A stretch of 64,000 bases of DNA from CAZHAC01 sp964383855. Its GTDB lineage: Bacteria > Chloroflexota > Dormibacteria > Dormibacterales > Dormibacteraceae. A program made the translations under genes and the position numbers. Under the pieces are notes generated by a model that was not told the DNA's origin, made no database searches, and was given only the letters and a program-made list of their open reading frames with translations. Positions 17,385 through 25,600 of the stretch are shown here, in pieces. Position 1 is the stretch's first letter. Every line of letters starts with the position of its first letter. The DNA is taken from the NCBI GenBank assembly GCA_964383855.1, contig CAYLIP010000003.1, positions 3,089-67,088 on the forward strand. Direction: 5' to 3'.

Positions 17385-18197
17385 TCATCTCCCTTTGAAC
17401 TGGGCCTGGCGCTTTTCTTTGAACGCCGATGCGCCCTCGACAAAGTCCTCCGTGGTCGCGATTAGGGCGACCCCAAGCGACTCGAGCCGGGCGTGGACGA
17501 GCGGGATCTCGTTGGTGAGCGCCGCCACCTCCTTGCCGATGGCGATTGCCAGCGGTCCGCGCCGCGCGAGCGTCTCCGCCATCGCGTGCGCGGCTGCAAT
17601 TAGCTGGTCCGAATTAACGACGTCGTTGACCAGCCCCCAGGCGAGGGCCTGATTCGCGGTGATCGGGTTGCCGAGCAGCACGAGCTGCTTTGTGCGGCTG
17701 AGCCCGACGTGTCGCACCAGCCGGGGAATTCCCTGCCACCCGGGATAGGCCCCGAGTGCGACCTCGGGCTGGCCGAGGCGAGCGTCCGCGGCGGCGACGC
17801 GAAGGTCGCAGGCCATCGCCAGTTCAAGCCCCCCTCCGAGGGCCACGCCGTTGATGGCCGCAACGACCGGCTTCGGGCAGAGCTCGATTCGCCGGAAGAC
17901 CTCTTGCCCCAGGTTGCAAAACTCCCGCACGGCCTGGTGGTCACCCGGCTGCATCCACTCCTTGACGTCGGCGCCGGCGCAGAAGGCCTTCTCGCCGCGC
18001 CCAGTCAGAACCACACAACGCAGGTCGGGATCGTCGGCGGCGCTGGCGAGGGCGCCGTCGATGGCGCGCAGGAGCGCTCGGCTCAGGGCATTCAGCCGCT
18101 CCGGCCGGTTCAGTGTCAGCTGGAGAACGGACCCCAATCGGCTCACTTCCAACCCGGCTTCGCTGTACTCCTTCTCCAATCCGGCTGCTCCCGCCAC
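17385..18197 (-). CDS. Enoyl-CoA hydratase/isomerase family protein
   Basis: 270 aa crotonase. LTLNRPERLNALS, the oxyanion loop AFCAGADVKEW, INGVALGGGLELAMACDLRVA and LGQPEVALGAYPG (with the Glu of hydratases) are all present. A GTG start follows the CoA-transferase stop codon without a gap. It is not closely similar to the other crotonase of the operon, so the two may act on successive intermediates. Confidence 0.9.
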   Translation of the reverse strand: MAGAAGLEKEYSEAGLEVSRLGSVLQLTLNRPERLNALSRALLRAIDGALASAADDPDLRCVVLTGRGEKAFCAGADVKEWMQPGDHQAVREFCNLGQEVFRRIELCPKPVVAAINGVALGGGLELAMACDLRVAAADARLGQPEVALGAYPGWQGIPRLVRHVGLSRTKQLVLLGNPITANQALAWGLVNDVVNSDQLIAAAHAMAETLARRGPLAIAIGKEVAALTNEIPLVHARLESLGVALIATTEDFVEGASAFKEKRQAQFKGR

Positions 18198-19727
18198 CTA
18201 AGCGAAGATCTCGGCCGGCATTTCGCGCACGGCATCCGCCACCTGCAGCGGACACCCAGCCTGCCGGGTGATGTCCTCGATGCCGATGCCGGGCGCGACC
18301 TCGACCAGCGTCAGCCCGCCGGGCCGGAGTTCGAACACCGCCCTTTCCGTTACCACCGTCATGCGCTGGCCGCGTGCGCGCGCGTCGCGCCCGTTGAAGG
18401 TCGGGTGCGGCACGGTCGGAACCAGTTTCCGGTGGCGGCCCTCGCGCACGACTCGCAGTTGACCCGCCTCCACCTTTACGGTGAGACCGCCAGACGTGAG
18501 CGTTCCGCAGAAGATGGCATGGGGCGCCCGTGACGTTATGTCGATGAAACCGCCGCACCCGGTCAGGACGTTTCCGATCCAGTGGTTGTTGACGTTCCCT
18601 TCAGCGTCGATCTCACCCAGTCCGAGACAGGTTGCGGTGAAGTTGCCACCGTCGATGAAGTCGAACCAGCTCGGCATCTCGAGGAATGCCTCCGGGTTCT
18701 GAGCGACACCGAACATGGCGCCGCTCAGGGGCACACCGCCAACCGCCCCCTGCTCGACCAGGAACCGGATCGCGGCCTCCGGCCGGTGGGCGGCGATCGC
18801 ACGCGGCACTAGCGAGCCCATCCCAAAGCCGACGTTGACCAGCGCGCCGTCGGGCAGCTCTCTAGCGGCCCGGCGGGCGACGATCCGGGCCGCTAGCGAC
18901 ACATCATTCAGGCCAGGCCTGGGGACGTCGACGAGGCCCAGACCGGCGACGCTCGGCTCATAGCCGAATCCCTCGATCTGCTTCTGTTCCGGGTTGACCA
19001 CCACGAAGTCGACAAGCATCCCTGGCACCCGGATGTCCTTGGCCCGTAATGCCCCGGGCTTCACAACCTCTTTGACCTGCGCGATGACGACGCCGCCGCC
19101 CGCCTTGGCCGCCATCGCCTGCGCCAGGTTGCCCAGCAACGACGCCTCCTCCGCCATGCTCAGGTTGCCGTCCTCATCGGCAGCCGTCGCGCGAATGAAA
19201 GCAGCGTTGAATCGAGGGGTTACGTAAAAGAGGTGCGTCTCTCCGTCGATCGTCATCCGCCGGACCAGGTCTTCCTTCGTCCGCGCGTTGAGCTTGCCAC
19301 CGCAGTGCTCGGGATCGACGAAGGTACCGAGCCCGACCCGCGTCAGGAGCCCGGGGCGGCCGGCGGCGGCTTCACGGAAGAGCTGGAACATGACGCCCAT
19401 GGGCAGGTTGTAGGCCTCGACGTGTCCTTCGAGGATCAGCCTGGTCGTCTCCGCCGGCTCGCCGGACCCGGTGAAGATGAAGGCGCCGCCGACCAGCCGT
19501 TTCAGCATGCCCGGCCGGGCCAGCAGATCCATGCCGTCACCCCGGCCGGTGGCAGATTCGACCGGGAAGTAGAGCGTCAGGTCGCGCGGCGTGTGCGACC
19601 GGTCATAGCGGCGGGCCAGAGCCTCGAAGAGAAGCTCTGGCACACCAACGCCAGCGGACCCGCAGAAGGTGAGGGTGTCGCCGTCGGAGATCGCGGCGAC
19701 CGCCTCGTCAGGGGTGACGATCTTCAT
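18198..19727 (-). CDS. Family I CoA-transferase (acetate/propionate/3-oxoacid type, fused subunits)
   Basis: About 509 aa, the single-chain alpha-beta form. The N-terminus DGDTLTFCGSAGVGVPELLFEAL matches the alpha half. The beta half has the active-site Glu in FLVEQGAVGGVP, where it forms the glutamyl-CoA thioester, and GGGNFTATCLGLGE-like residues follow. It moves CoA between carboxylic acids, which would activate an acid product of the pathway for the crotonases. The ATG at 19727 is preferred over the TTG one codon earlier. It follows the substrate-binding protein gene by 9 bp. Confidence 0.88.
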   Translation of the reverse strand: MKIVTPDEAVAAISDGDTLTFCGSAGVGVPELLFEALARRYDRSHTPRDLTLYFPVESATGRGDGMDLLARPGMLKRLVGGAFIFTGSGEPAETTRLILEGHVEAYNLPMGVMFQLFREAAAGRPGLLTRVGLGTFVDPEHCGGKLNARTKEDLVRRMTIDGETHLFYVTPRFNAAFIRATAADEDGNLSMAEEASLLGNLAQAMAAKAGGGVVIAQVKEVVKPGALRAKDIRVPGMLVDFVVVNPEQKQIEGFGYEPSVAGLGLVDVPRPGLNDVSLAARIVARRAARELPDGALVNVGFGMGSLVPRAIAAHRPEAAIRFLVEQGAVGGVPLSGAMFGVAQNPEAFLEMPSWFDFIDGGNFTATCLGLGEIDAEGNVNNHWIGNVLTGCGGFIDITSRAPHAIFCGTLTSGGLTVKVEAGQLRVVREGRHRKLVPTVPHPTFNGRDARARGQRMTVVTERAVFELRPGGLTLVEVAPGIGIEDITRQAGCPLQVADAVREMPAEIFA

Positions 19728-19736
19728 CAAAGGCGA

Positions 19737-21449
19737 CTAGGAAAGCTCCACCGTGCTCGGCTCGAAGAACCAGATCGGGTCGGGATCGAACTTGGAGACG
19801 ATGTCTTTGCGGACGCCAAACTGGTAGAAGGCCTCGAAGAGCCATGCGTAGGGGCCGTGCTGGTTCAACAGCCGCTGTCCCTGCTGCACCATCTGCACCT
19901 GTTGCTTCTCGTCGAGGGTGGTCAGAGCCTTGGTGGCGAGGTCGGAGATCTGCTTCGCTTCCGCCGATGCGTTCGAATCCCACTGGAACCGCTTTTTGGC
20001 GACCGAGCCGCCAGCGGCGAAGTAAGGGAGCGAGTCCGTCCAACTAGGGAAGTCGAGCGACCACCAGTGCATGTAGGCCTCGAGTTGTCCGGCGCGATTG
20101 GCGGTCTGCGCTTCGGAATAGAGCTTCGGATCCAGCTTGGCCGTGATGCCAACCTTGGCCAGGTCTGACTGGACCTTCGTCGCGATGTCCGGAGCGTGCA
20201 CAGTTCCGAACACCTCATCGGTGCCGTAGGTGAGCGTGAAGCTGAAGCCGTTCGGATTGCCCGCCTGGGCAAGGGCCGCCTTGGCCTTGTCGATGTTCTG
20301 CGTCATGTGCTCGCTGGCCGGCAGTCCGCCCAGCAGCTCGGGAGGCGTGCAGGAGCCGATGTAGTCGCCTCCACCCTTGTAGATATTGCGAAGCCCCTCG
20401 TAGTCGATCGCGAACTTGATTGCGTTCCAGTTCGCGGTGTTCTGAAGGGCGGAGTTCTTCTGCGCGCTCCACCCCAGAAAAACCGGCGCGACCGCACCCA
20501 CCCTCACGATCGAGATGTTCGAATGACCCTGCCCAAGGCTGGCGGCGATGTCCGGGGTGAGATTGAGGGCGACGTGGGCATCGCCGCGAAGGAGCAGGTC
20601 TCTTTGGGTGCCAGGCTCCGCGACGAACTTGAAGATGATTCGTTCGACCCTGGCTGGCGTACCCCAGTAGTTGGGATTGCGCTTGAGCACCAATTGGTCA
20701 CCGCGTGTCCAGCTCTCCAGGATGAAGGGACCGGACCCGACGGAGTGCTGGTCGAGCCACGGCGTCGCCGTGTCGGTCTTGGCCGCGTCGGCAGCGTTGG
20801 TTCCACCGTGGCCCTTGATGAGCGACGACTGTGCAAGGTTCAGCGATGGGGTCGTCAGGATCTGCAGAAGGCCCACGTTGATGCTGTCGAGCTTGAGCTG
20901 CACCTGACTGGGACCGGTCTTCTGAACCGAGGAGACGCCATCGAGCAGGTATGAGCCGGGCCCTTTGAGGTTGAGGAAGCGCTGGAACGACCACACCAGG
21001 TCGTCAGCGGTGGCCTTGGTGCCGTCCGAGAACTTGACGTCCGGGTTGAGGTTGAACGTATAGGTCAGGCCGTCCGAGCTGACGTCCCAGGTCTTTGCGT
21101 AGTCGGCGACCAGCGTGCTGATGTTCCGGCCCTTGTACGTCACGAGCTGGTCGTACAACGCCCTCCCGAAGATCGGCCACTCGGGTTCATAGGCGCTGTC
21201 GGGATCCAGAGTCCGGAGCGAACCCTGGCTCATCGCGACCACGAGCGTCTTGTTCTTGCTGGACGACTGCGCCCCCGTGCCGCAGGCGCTGAGGACACCG
21301 GCCAGCAGGCTGGGAAAGGCCGCGACGGCGACGCTCCGGCCAAGGAACTCACGGCGGCTGGAGCTGGACTCCAGAATCGACCGCAGCAGATCAGTTTCTT
21401 CCGGCGCCCTGGCGCGGCCGCGGCTGGCATCGAACTTCATTCGACTCAC
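19737..21449 (-). CDS. ABC transporter substrate-binding lipoprotein, family 5 (DppA/OppA-like)
   Basis: 570 aa. The N-terminus combines a twin-arginine motif (SSRREFLGRS) and a lipobox (LSAC, Cys at about residue 56), so it is exported by Tat and lipid-anchored outside the cell. The mature protein has the family-5 blocks TLDPDSAYEPEWPIFGRALYDQL, SDGLTYTFNLNPDVKFSDG and GSGPFILESW. It captures the solute for the importer encoded downstream. Family 5 binds peptides but also oligosaccharides and opines. It is the first gene of the minus-strand operon; the start is GTG at 21449, with an ATG at 21440 possible. Confidence 0.9.
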   Translation of the reverse strand: MSRMKFDASRGRARAPEETDLLRSILESSSSRREFLGRSVAVAAFPSLLAGVLSACGTGAQSSSKNKTLVVAMSQGSLRTLDPDSAYEPEWPIFGRALYDQLVTYKGRNISTLVADYAKTWDVSSDGLTYTFNLNPDVKFSDGTKATADDLVWSFQRFLNLKGPGSYLLDGVSSVQKTGPSQVQLKLDSINVGLLQILTTPSLNLAQSSLIKGHGGTNAADAAKTDTATPWLDQHSVGSGPFILESWTRGDQLVLKRNPNYWGTPARVERIIFKFVAEPGTQRDLLLRGDAHVALNLTPDIAASLGQGHSNISIVRVGAVAPVFLGWSAQKNSALQNTANWNAIKFAIDYEGLRNIYKGGGDYIGSCTPPELLGGLPASEHMTQNIDKAKAALAQAGNPNGFSFTLTYGTDEVFGTVHAPDIATKVQSDLAKVGITAKLDPKLYSEAQTANRAGQLEAYMHWWSLDFPSWTDSLPYFAAGGSVAKKRFQWDSNASAEAKQISDLATKALTTLDEKQQVQMVQQGQRLLNQHGPYAWLFEAFYQFGVRKDIVSKFDPDPIWFFEPSTVELS

Positions 21450-21512
21450 GCTCGATCACCCCTCCTGTTCCGGCTCAGCACGGCTGCCCTGGTTTGGGGC
21501 GCGCGGCCGACT

Positions 21513-21528
21513 TATCAGATATCTGGTA
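21513..21528. promoter_or_regulatory. 16-bp near-perfect palindrome, candidate GntR/FCD operator
   Basis: TATCAGATATCTGGTA contains the perfect 10-mer CAGATATCTG at 21516-21525 plus flanking TA/TA matches, with one mismatched pair. It lies in the intergenic region between the importer operon and the divergent gntR-like gene. It directly follows the -10-like hexamer of the operon. This placement is typical of FadR/FCD repressor operators; binding is inferred. Confidence 0.6.
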
Positions 21529-21556
21529 CCTTAATGAGCTGATGAGTCGCCGTCAA
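21528..21556 (-). promoter_or_regulatory. Candidate sigma70 promoter of the 11-gene importer/catabolic operon
   Basis: Read on the minus strand: TTGACG (21556-21551), a 17-base spacer, then TAAGGT (21533-21528). The start site would fall within the adjacent palindrome, about 80 bp upstream of the substrate-binding protein gene. The -10 is weak. Confidence 0.45.
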
Positions 21557-21621
21557 GACCGCCTTGGTCCTTGGCGGATCCGACATTGTCCGTCAACATT
21601 CGCGGGGGAATTGATCGCGAC

Positions 21622-22395
21622 ATGAGACAGCTCGAGCTTCCCCGGCGGACGAAGCTGAGCGATCATCTGGTCCTGCATCTCGCGCGCGAGATCGTGAGCG
21701 GGCGGCTGAGGCCGGGCGATGCGGCTCCGCCCGAGTCAGAGCTCGCGGCCGCCTTCGACATCAGCAAGCCGGTCGTTCGCGAATCGATCCAGGCCCTGGT
21801 CGGGCTTGGCCTGATACGCGTCCAGCAGGGCAAGCGGACTCAGGTCCTGCCGCCCCACGAGCGAAACGTTCTGGCCCCCGTCGTCCAGCAGGCGCACGTG
21901 ATGGAGGGCCTGGCGGAGGCGCTGGCCGTGCAGTTCTACGAGGTCCGGCTCCCACTCGAAACCCGGGGCGCGGCCTGGGCTGCGGAGCGGGCTCGAGCAG
22001 AGCAGCGGGAGGAGATCGGAAGGCTCGCCGACCGAATGAATGAGATCGCACGAGGCTCCAAGGACGTTCAGGAGTTCCTCGCGGTGGATCGCGACCTCCA
22101 CGCCGCGATCGCCAGCGCCGCCGGGAACGACGTACTCCTCGGAGTCCTTCGCAACCTGCAGTCCTTTCTGTCCCGTGCCTGGACCGACTCGCACGTGCGG
22201 CCGCAACACCTGGAGGATCTGGCGGACCAGCACGGCGCCCTGGCGCGTGCGGTCATCGCCGGAGACGCCGACGCGGCGGCGCGAGCGATGCACGTCCACC
22301 TCGAGTGGGCGATGCGCATAGAGACGGCGAAACCAGACGGACGCGCACACGGGGTATTGACGGGACGCCGCCGAAAGGGACGGGACCCGAGATGA
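21622..22395 (+). CDS. GntR-family transcriptional regulator, FCD (FadR-type) domain
   Basis: 257 aa. The winged helix spans about residues 8-70 (LAREIVSGRLRPGDAAPPESELAAAF, then SKPVVRESIQALVGLGLI). An all-helical FCD domain follows with the metal/ligand His and Asp residues (FLAVDRDLHAAIASAAGN, then DQHGALARAV). FCD members usually repress catabolic operons and are released by a carboxylate effector. It is divergent from the importer operon and overlaps the aminotransferase gene by ATGA. The ATG at 21622 is chosen because the helix-turn-helix begins soon after; a TTG at 21571 is possible. Confidence 0.9.
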   Translation: MRQLELPRRTKLSDHLVLHLAREIVSGRLRPGDAAPPESELAAAFDISKPVVRESIQALVGLGLIRVQQGKRTQVLPPHERNVLAPVVQQAHVMEGLAEALAVQFYEVRLPLETRGAAWAAERARAEQREEIGRLADRMNEIARGSKDVQEFLAVDRDLHAAIASAAGNDVLLGVLRNLQSFLSRAWTDSHVRPQHLEDLADQHGALARAVIAGDADAAARAMHVHLEWAMRIETAKPDGRAHGVLTGRRRKGRDPR

Positions 22396-23699
22396 CCTAC
22401 ACCGCGTCGGCCAGCCATCACGAGCGCGCCCTGGCCGTTCTCGCCGGAGGGGTGAGCAGCAACTTCCGAATGGGCGGACAACCGGTGCCACTGGCGTTCA
22501 CGCGGGGGGCTGGTGCGCACCTATGGGATGCCGATGGCAACGACTACGTCGACTACGTCCTCGGTATGGGCCCGGTCATCCTCGGCCACGCGCCCGCGGC
22601 CCCAATCCGTGCTGTCGCCGAGTCCCTCGAAGCCGGACAGCTCTACGCCGGGCAGCACGAAGGGGAGGTCGAGCTGGCGCGGCGCGTGCAGAGGCTGCTG
22701 CCGTCCGCCGAGCTGGTCCGCTTCGGGCTCTCCGGGTCGGAGATGGTCCAGGCGGCGCTGCGAGTCGCACGTGCGGCAACCGGCCGCCGCCTGGTCGTGA
22801 AGTTCGAAGGCCACTACCACGGGTGGTTCGACACGATCCTGGCGTCGACGGCGCCGCCGCTGGACCGCGCCGGCCCTCGCCACGCCCCGGTGGCGCACCT
22901 CCCCAGCGCCGGCCAGTCCCAGAAGGCCGCCGACGACCTCGCGATCCTGCCCTGGAACGATCTGGCGACGCTGGAGCGTTTCCTGGAATCGCACGCCCAT
23001 GAAGCGGCGGCGGTGATCATGGAACCGATCCTCTGCAACACGAGCGTGATCGTGCCTCGCCCCGGGTATCTGGAGGGGGTCCGCGCCCTCTGTGACCGGT
23101 ACGAAGTCGTGCTGATCTTCGACGAGGTCATCACCGGCTTCAGGGTTGGTCCTGGGGGCGCCCAGGCACGCCTCGGCGTGACTCCCGACCTGTCGGTGCT
23201 GGCGAAGGCGCTCGGAGCGGGCTTCCCCATCGCCGCGCTGGCGGGCCGCCGGCGCTACATGGACCTGATCGGGGAGGGGCGCGTGCTCCATGGCGGCACC
23301 TTCAATTCCAATGTCATCAGCGTCGTGGCCGCGATCGCCGCGCTGGACGAGCTCACCGGAGACAACGGTCGCCGTTATGCGGCCATGGAGCGGTTGGGGG
23401 AAGAGCTGATGGCGGGCATCGAGGCACTGGCCGCGTCGTGCGACCTGCCCCTACGAGTACAGGGACTGGGCATGGTATTCAACACACACTTCGGCGACGG
23501 CGACCTCCCGACCGACTACCGCACCTACGCGGGGGCCGATCTGGCTCGGCAGCGGGCTCTGCTCCTCGAGCTGCAGAATGCCGGCGTCAAGGTGACCAGC
23601 CGGGGCACGTGGTTTCTTTCAACGGCGCACACAAGGGATGACGTCGAGCGAACTCTGGAGGCTGCCGCGGCCGCTTTTGCGGCCGTCGCCCAGCACTAG
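22392..23699 (+). CDS. Class III PLP aminotransferase (glutamate-1-semialdehyde-aminomutase-like)
   Basis: 435 aa. GEVELARRVQRLLPSAELVRFGLSGSEMVQAALRVARAATGR, given here only by its key blocks GEVELARRV and FGLSGSEMV, matches GSA-type class III enzymes. KFEGHYHGWFD, the Asp-containing LIFDEVITGFRVG and the PLP Lys in LSVLAKALGAGFPIAALAG are intact. The heme-biosynthetic HemL role is unlikely given the catabolic context and coupling to GntR. Transamination of an amino-sugar, beta-amino or similar intermediate fits better. The ATG overlaps the gntR-like stop. Confidence 0.88.
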   Translation: MTYTASASHHERALAVLAGGVSSNFRMGGQPVPLAFTRGAGAHLWDADGNDYVDYVLGMGPVILGHAPAAPIRAVAESLEAGQLYAGQHEGEVELARRVQRLLPSAELVRFGLSGSEMVQAALRVARAATGRRLVVKFEGHYHGWFDTILASTAPPLDRAGPRHAPVAHLPSAGQSQKAADDLAILPWNDLATLERFLESHAHEAAAVIMEPILCNTSVIVPRPGYLEGVRALCDRYEVVLIFDEVITGFRVGPGGAQARLGVTPDLSVLAKALGAGFPIAALAGRRRYMDLIGEGRVLHGGTFNSNVISVVAAIAALDELTGDNGRRYAAMERLGEELMAGIEALAASCDLPLRVQGLGMVFNTHFGDGDLPTDYRTYAGADLARQRALLLELQNAGVKVTSRGTWFLSTAHTRDDVERTLEAAAAAFAAVAQH

Positions 23700-23896
23700 C
23701 AGCCGAGCCCCGCCCAAGGGGTGTCTAGGCGTAAAGCGCAGCGTGCCACCCAGGCTTTGACGTAGCTGGTGGACCCGAACGCCGCCCCGATAAGCGCCGC
23801 CAGCGGAGCCCGCACCGGTGTGCTCCGATCAGTCGACCGCGTGAAGAATTCGTTCGACACGTCACCAGACTGCGCCCAACCGGCACTGGCAAACGA

Positions 23897-23910
23897 GGGA
23901 CGCTGGTCCC
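23897..23910. promoter_or_regulatory. DosR-box-like palindrome GGGAC-GCTG-GTCCC
   Basis: A perfect 5-bp inverted repeat with a 4-base spacer, 59 bp upstream of the CBS gene start at 23970. The mycobacterial DosR/DevR consensus has the same arms and spacing (GGGAC-N4-GTCCC core). A NarL-family regulator of that type is encoded 1.7 kb downstream. Confidence 0.55.
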
Positions 23911-23969
23911 CCCCGCGAAGGGCCATCCTGATCATGCCACGGCCTCACCTCGCGCTCAGCCTTTAGGCG

Positions 23970-24428
23970 ATGAGCGCACGGCAACGGGTGAAGTTTCGGC
24001 CTGCCAGCCACCGCCCGCGGCTGGCAGTGCTTGCCCGGGAGCTGATGGTCACCGACGTGGAGACGACCGACCCCCGAGCCTCGCTGGTCATCGCCGCCGA
24101 GCAGATGCGGCGTGTAAAGGTCGGCGCTCTGGTCGTCCTTGACCAGGGCACCGTCATCGGCATCTTCACCGAGCGCGACGTCGTTCGCAGCGTCGCCGAT
24201 GGCCGAGTTCCGGCGCTGACCCACGTGTCCGAGTACATGACTCAATCGCCACGCGCAATCCGGCCTGGTGCCACGGTCGCTGAGGCGGCGAGCCTGATGC
24301 GGGCCCATCGCATCCGGCACTTGCCGGTGACGGACGACCACGGCCGACTGCTTGGCCTGCTTTCGGCCCGGACGCTTCTCTCCGTGAACGTCCGGCCGCC
24401 CGTGGGCGAGATTGGCGAGCCGTGGTGA
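23970..24428 (+). CDS. Tandem CBS-domain protein
   Basis: 152 aa: a short basic N-terminus, then two CBS motifs (ARELMVTDVETTDPRASL ... GIFTERDVVRSVADGR and VSEYMTQSPRAIRPGAT ... LLGLLSARTLL). Stand-alone CBS pairs bind adenosyl ligands such as AMP, ATP, SAM or NADH and act as energy sensors. In mycobacteria such a protein (Hrp1) is induced by DosR in hypoxia. A DosR-box-like palindrome precedes the gene. Its TGA overlaps a GTG start of the next small gene. Confidence 0.88.
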   Translation: MSARQRVKFRPASHRPRLAVLARELMVTDVETTDPRASLVIAAEQMRRVKVGALVVLDQGTVIGIFTERDVVRSVADGRVPALTHVSEYMTQSPRAIRPGATVAEAASLMRAHRIRHLPVTDDHGRLLGLLSARTLLSVNVRPPVGEIGEPW

Positions 24429-24628
24429 GTCGCATGCGTGTGGTGTTCGCGGTCGGCAAGCCACACGACGTCAGCTGGCTCGCGCCGGCGGCTCTGGCCA
24501 TCGCCCCCGCCCGCTCTTCCTTTGTCGTCGTGCCCGCCGCGGACAGGTGGGCCCAGGACTACAGGGTCTTCGATCTGACGGAGGCGAAGATCCCCGCCGG
24601 CGAGGCGGCGATCGCCGTGACCGCCTGA
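24425..24628 (+). CDS. Small hypothetical protein coupled to CBS gene (67 aa)
   Basis: The GTG at 24425 overlaps the CBS stop codon (GTGA); another GTG sits one codon upstream. The sequence (VSRMRVVFAVGKPHDVSWLAP ...) has no recognised domain. Coupling and the strong terminator directly downstream suggest it is the second gene of a two-gene operon. No membrane segment or cysteine motif is evident. Confidence 0.5.
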   Translation: MSRMRVVFAVGKPHDVSWLAPAALAIAPARSSFVVVPAADRWAQDYRVFDLTEAKIPAGEAAIAVTA

Positions 24629-24645
24629 CGGCACCAGCCTGGAGC

Positions 24646-24684
24646 GGGCGCTCGGACCGGTCCAAGCGCCCGTTCTTTTTCTTT
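24646..24684 (+). terminator. Rho-independent terminator after CBS operon
   Basis: Stem GGGCGCT-c-GGACC paired with GGTCC-a-AGCGCCC, with essentially no loop beyond the central CC/GG, followed by GTTCTTTTTCTTT. Located 18 bp after the small gene's stop. Confidence 0.8.
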
Positions 24685-24718
24685 GAGGGGTTTTCGGTAA
24701 AGGGGCCCTCCAGTAGCC

Positions 24719-24753
24719 GGGACCAGTCCCAAACGGCTCGGGTCACCCGGCCC
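24719..24753. promoter_or_regulatory. Two GGGNC/GNCCC repeats upstream of membrane gene
   Basis: GGGAC-CA-GTCCC at 24719-24730 has arms like the neighbouring DosR-box-like sites, but only a 2-base spacer. GGGTC-ACCC-GGCCC at 24740-24753 has the 4-base spacing but weaker symmetry. Both are about 90-125 bp upstream of the ATG at 24845. In GC-rich DNA the second could be chance. Confidence 0.3.
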
Positions 24754-24844
24754 CTGAACTCGCCAGTGAGGACCTGTCTACTTCTAGTCACGGTGCCGGC
24801 TTCCGGGTCGGGATCGACAAATCACCACACGGGAGGACTCATCA

Positions 24845-25492
24845 ATGATCACCGCAATGCGCTGGCGGATCATGGCCCTGCAGGCGGTCCTGGTCCTGAT
24901 TCTTGGTTTCGTGGCCGGGTTCGCGTTCTGGGCCAACAGCTTCACGACCGGCTACGTCCACGACCAACTGGTCGCCCAGAAGATCTCGTTTCCAGCGGCG
25001 AGCGAGATCAAGGCGGGCGGGGCGCTCGACCCGGCCGAGTTCCCGGCCTCGATCCGGCAGTACGCAGGTACGCAGCTGGACACCGGCGACAAGGCGAAGG
25101 AATACTCCAACAACTTCATCGGCAAGCACCTGGAGAGCGTGGGCAAGGACCCGCGAACGGGCCAGGTCATCAAGGACGCTCACGGCGACACCTTGACCTA
25201 CGCGACCATGGGCACCTACATCAGCCAGCAGCAGGCGGCCGGCGCTCCGGCGAGCGTCATCTCGACGCTGCAATCCGAGCGGACGACCATATTCCAGGGC
25301 GAGATGCTGCGCGGGACGCTGCTCAACGCGTGGGGCTGGTCACAGGTCGGCCTGTACGCCGGCTATGCCGCCTGGGGCCTGACGGCGGCCGCGGTTGCAA
25401 TGGCGGTGGCCTTCTTGTTCGAGCTTGTGGTCGGGGTCTACGGAGTCCGCAAGGAGTCCGAATCAGTGGTCCCCCGGGCGACCACGGCCTAA
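24845..25492 (+). CDS. Two-helix membrane protein of unknown function
   Basis: 215 aa with an N-terminal membrane helix (ALQAVLVLILGFVAGFAFWA), a 130-residue extracytoplasmic region beginning NSFTTGYVHDQLVAQKISFPAASE, and a C-terminal helix (YAAWGLTAAAVAMAVAFLFEL). A GGGAGGACT ribosome-binding site precedes the ATG. The gene lies between two terminators, so it is a single-gene unit. Similar uncharacterised proteins occur in Actinomycetota and Chloroflexota (from memory). Its position between CBS genes and the two-component system suggests a stress-related role. Confidence 0.75.
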   Translation: MITAMRWRIMALQAVLVLILGFVAGFAFWANSFTTGYVHDQLVAQKISFPAASEIKAGGALDPAEFPASIRQYAGTQLDTGDKAKEYSNNFIGKHLESVGKDPRTGQVIKDAHGDTLTYATMGTYISQQQAAGAPASVISTLQSERTTIFQGEMLRGTLLNAWGWSQVGLYAGYAAWGLTAAAVAMAVAFLFELVVGVYGVRKESESVVPRATTA

Positions 25493-25512
25493 TGCGACAG
25501 CCATCGTGTCCG

Positions 25513-25544
25513 AAGGAGCCGGGGCCGCAAGCCCTGGCTCCTTT
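25513..25544 (+). terminator. Rho-independent terminator after membrane gene
   Basis: AAGGAGCCgGGG and CCCtGGCTCCTT pair across a GCCGCAAG loop, followed by TTTGAG. The U-run is short, but the stem is strong and correctly placed 21 bp after the stop. Confidence 0.65.
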
Positions 25545-25600
25545 GAGACCCGGCAGAGCATCACAGCGCTCACACGGCGCAGGCGTGAGGGAGCCCTAAG

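Noticed and set aside
22392..23699. HemL (glutamate-1-semialdehyde aminomutase) for heme biosynthesis
   Set aside because: Similarity is to the class III family in general; coupling to a GntR/FCD regulator and lack of other hem genes favour a catabolic aminotransferase.
23700..23969. Short frames on both strands between the aminotransferase and the CBS gene
   Set aside because: None has a ribosome-binding site or recognisable similarity; the interval is better explained as promoter DNA with the DosR-box-like palindrome.
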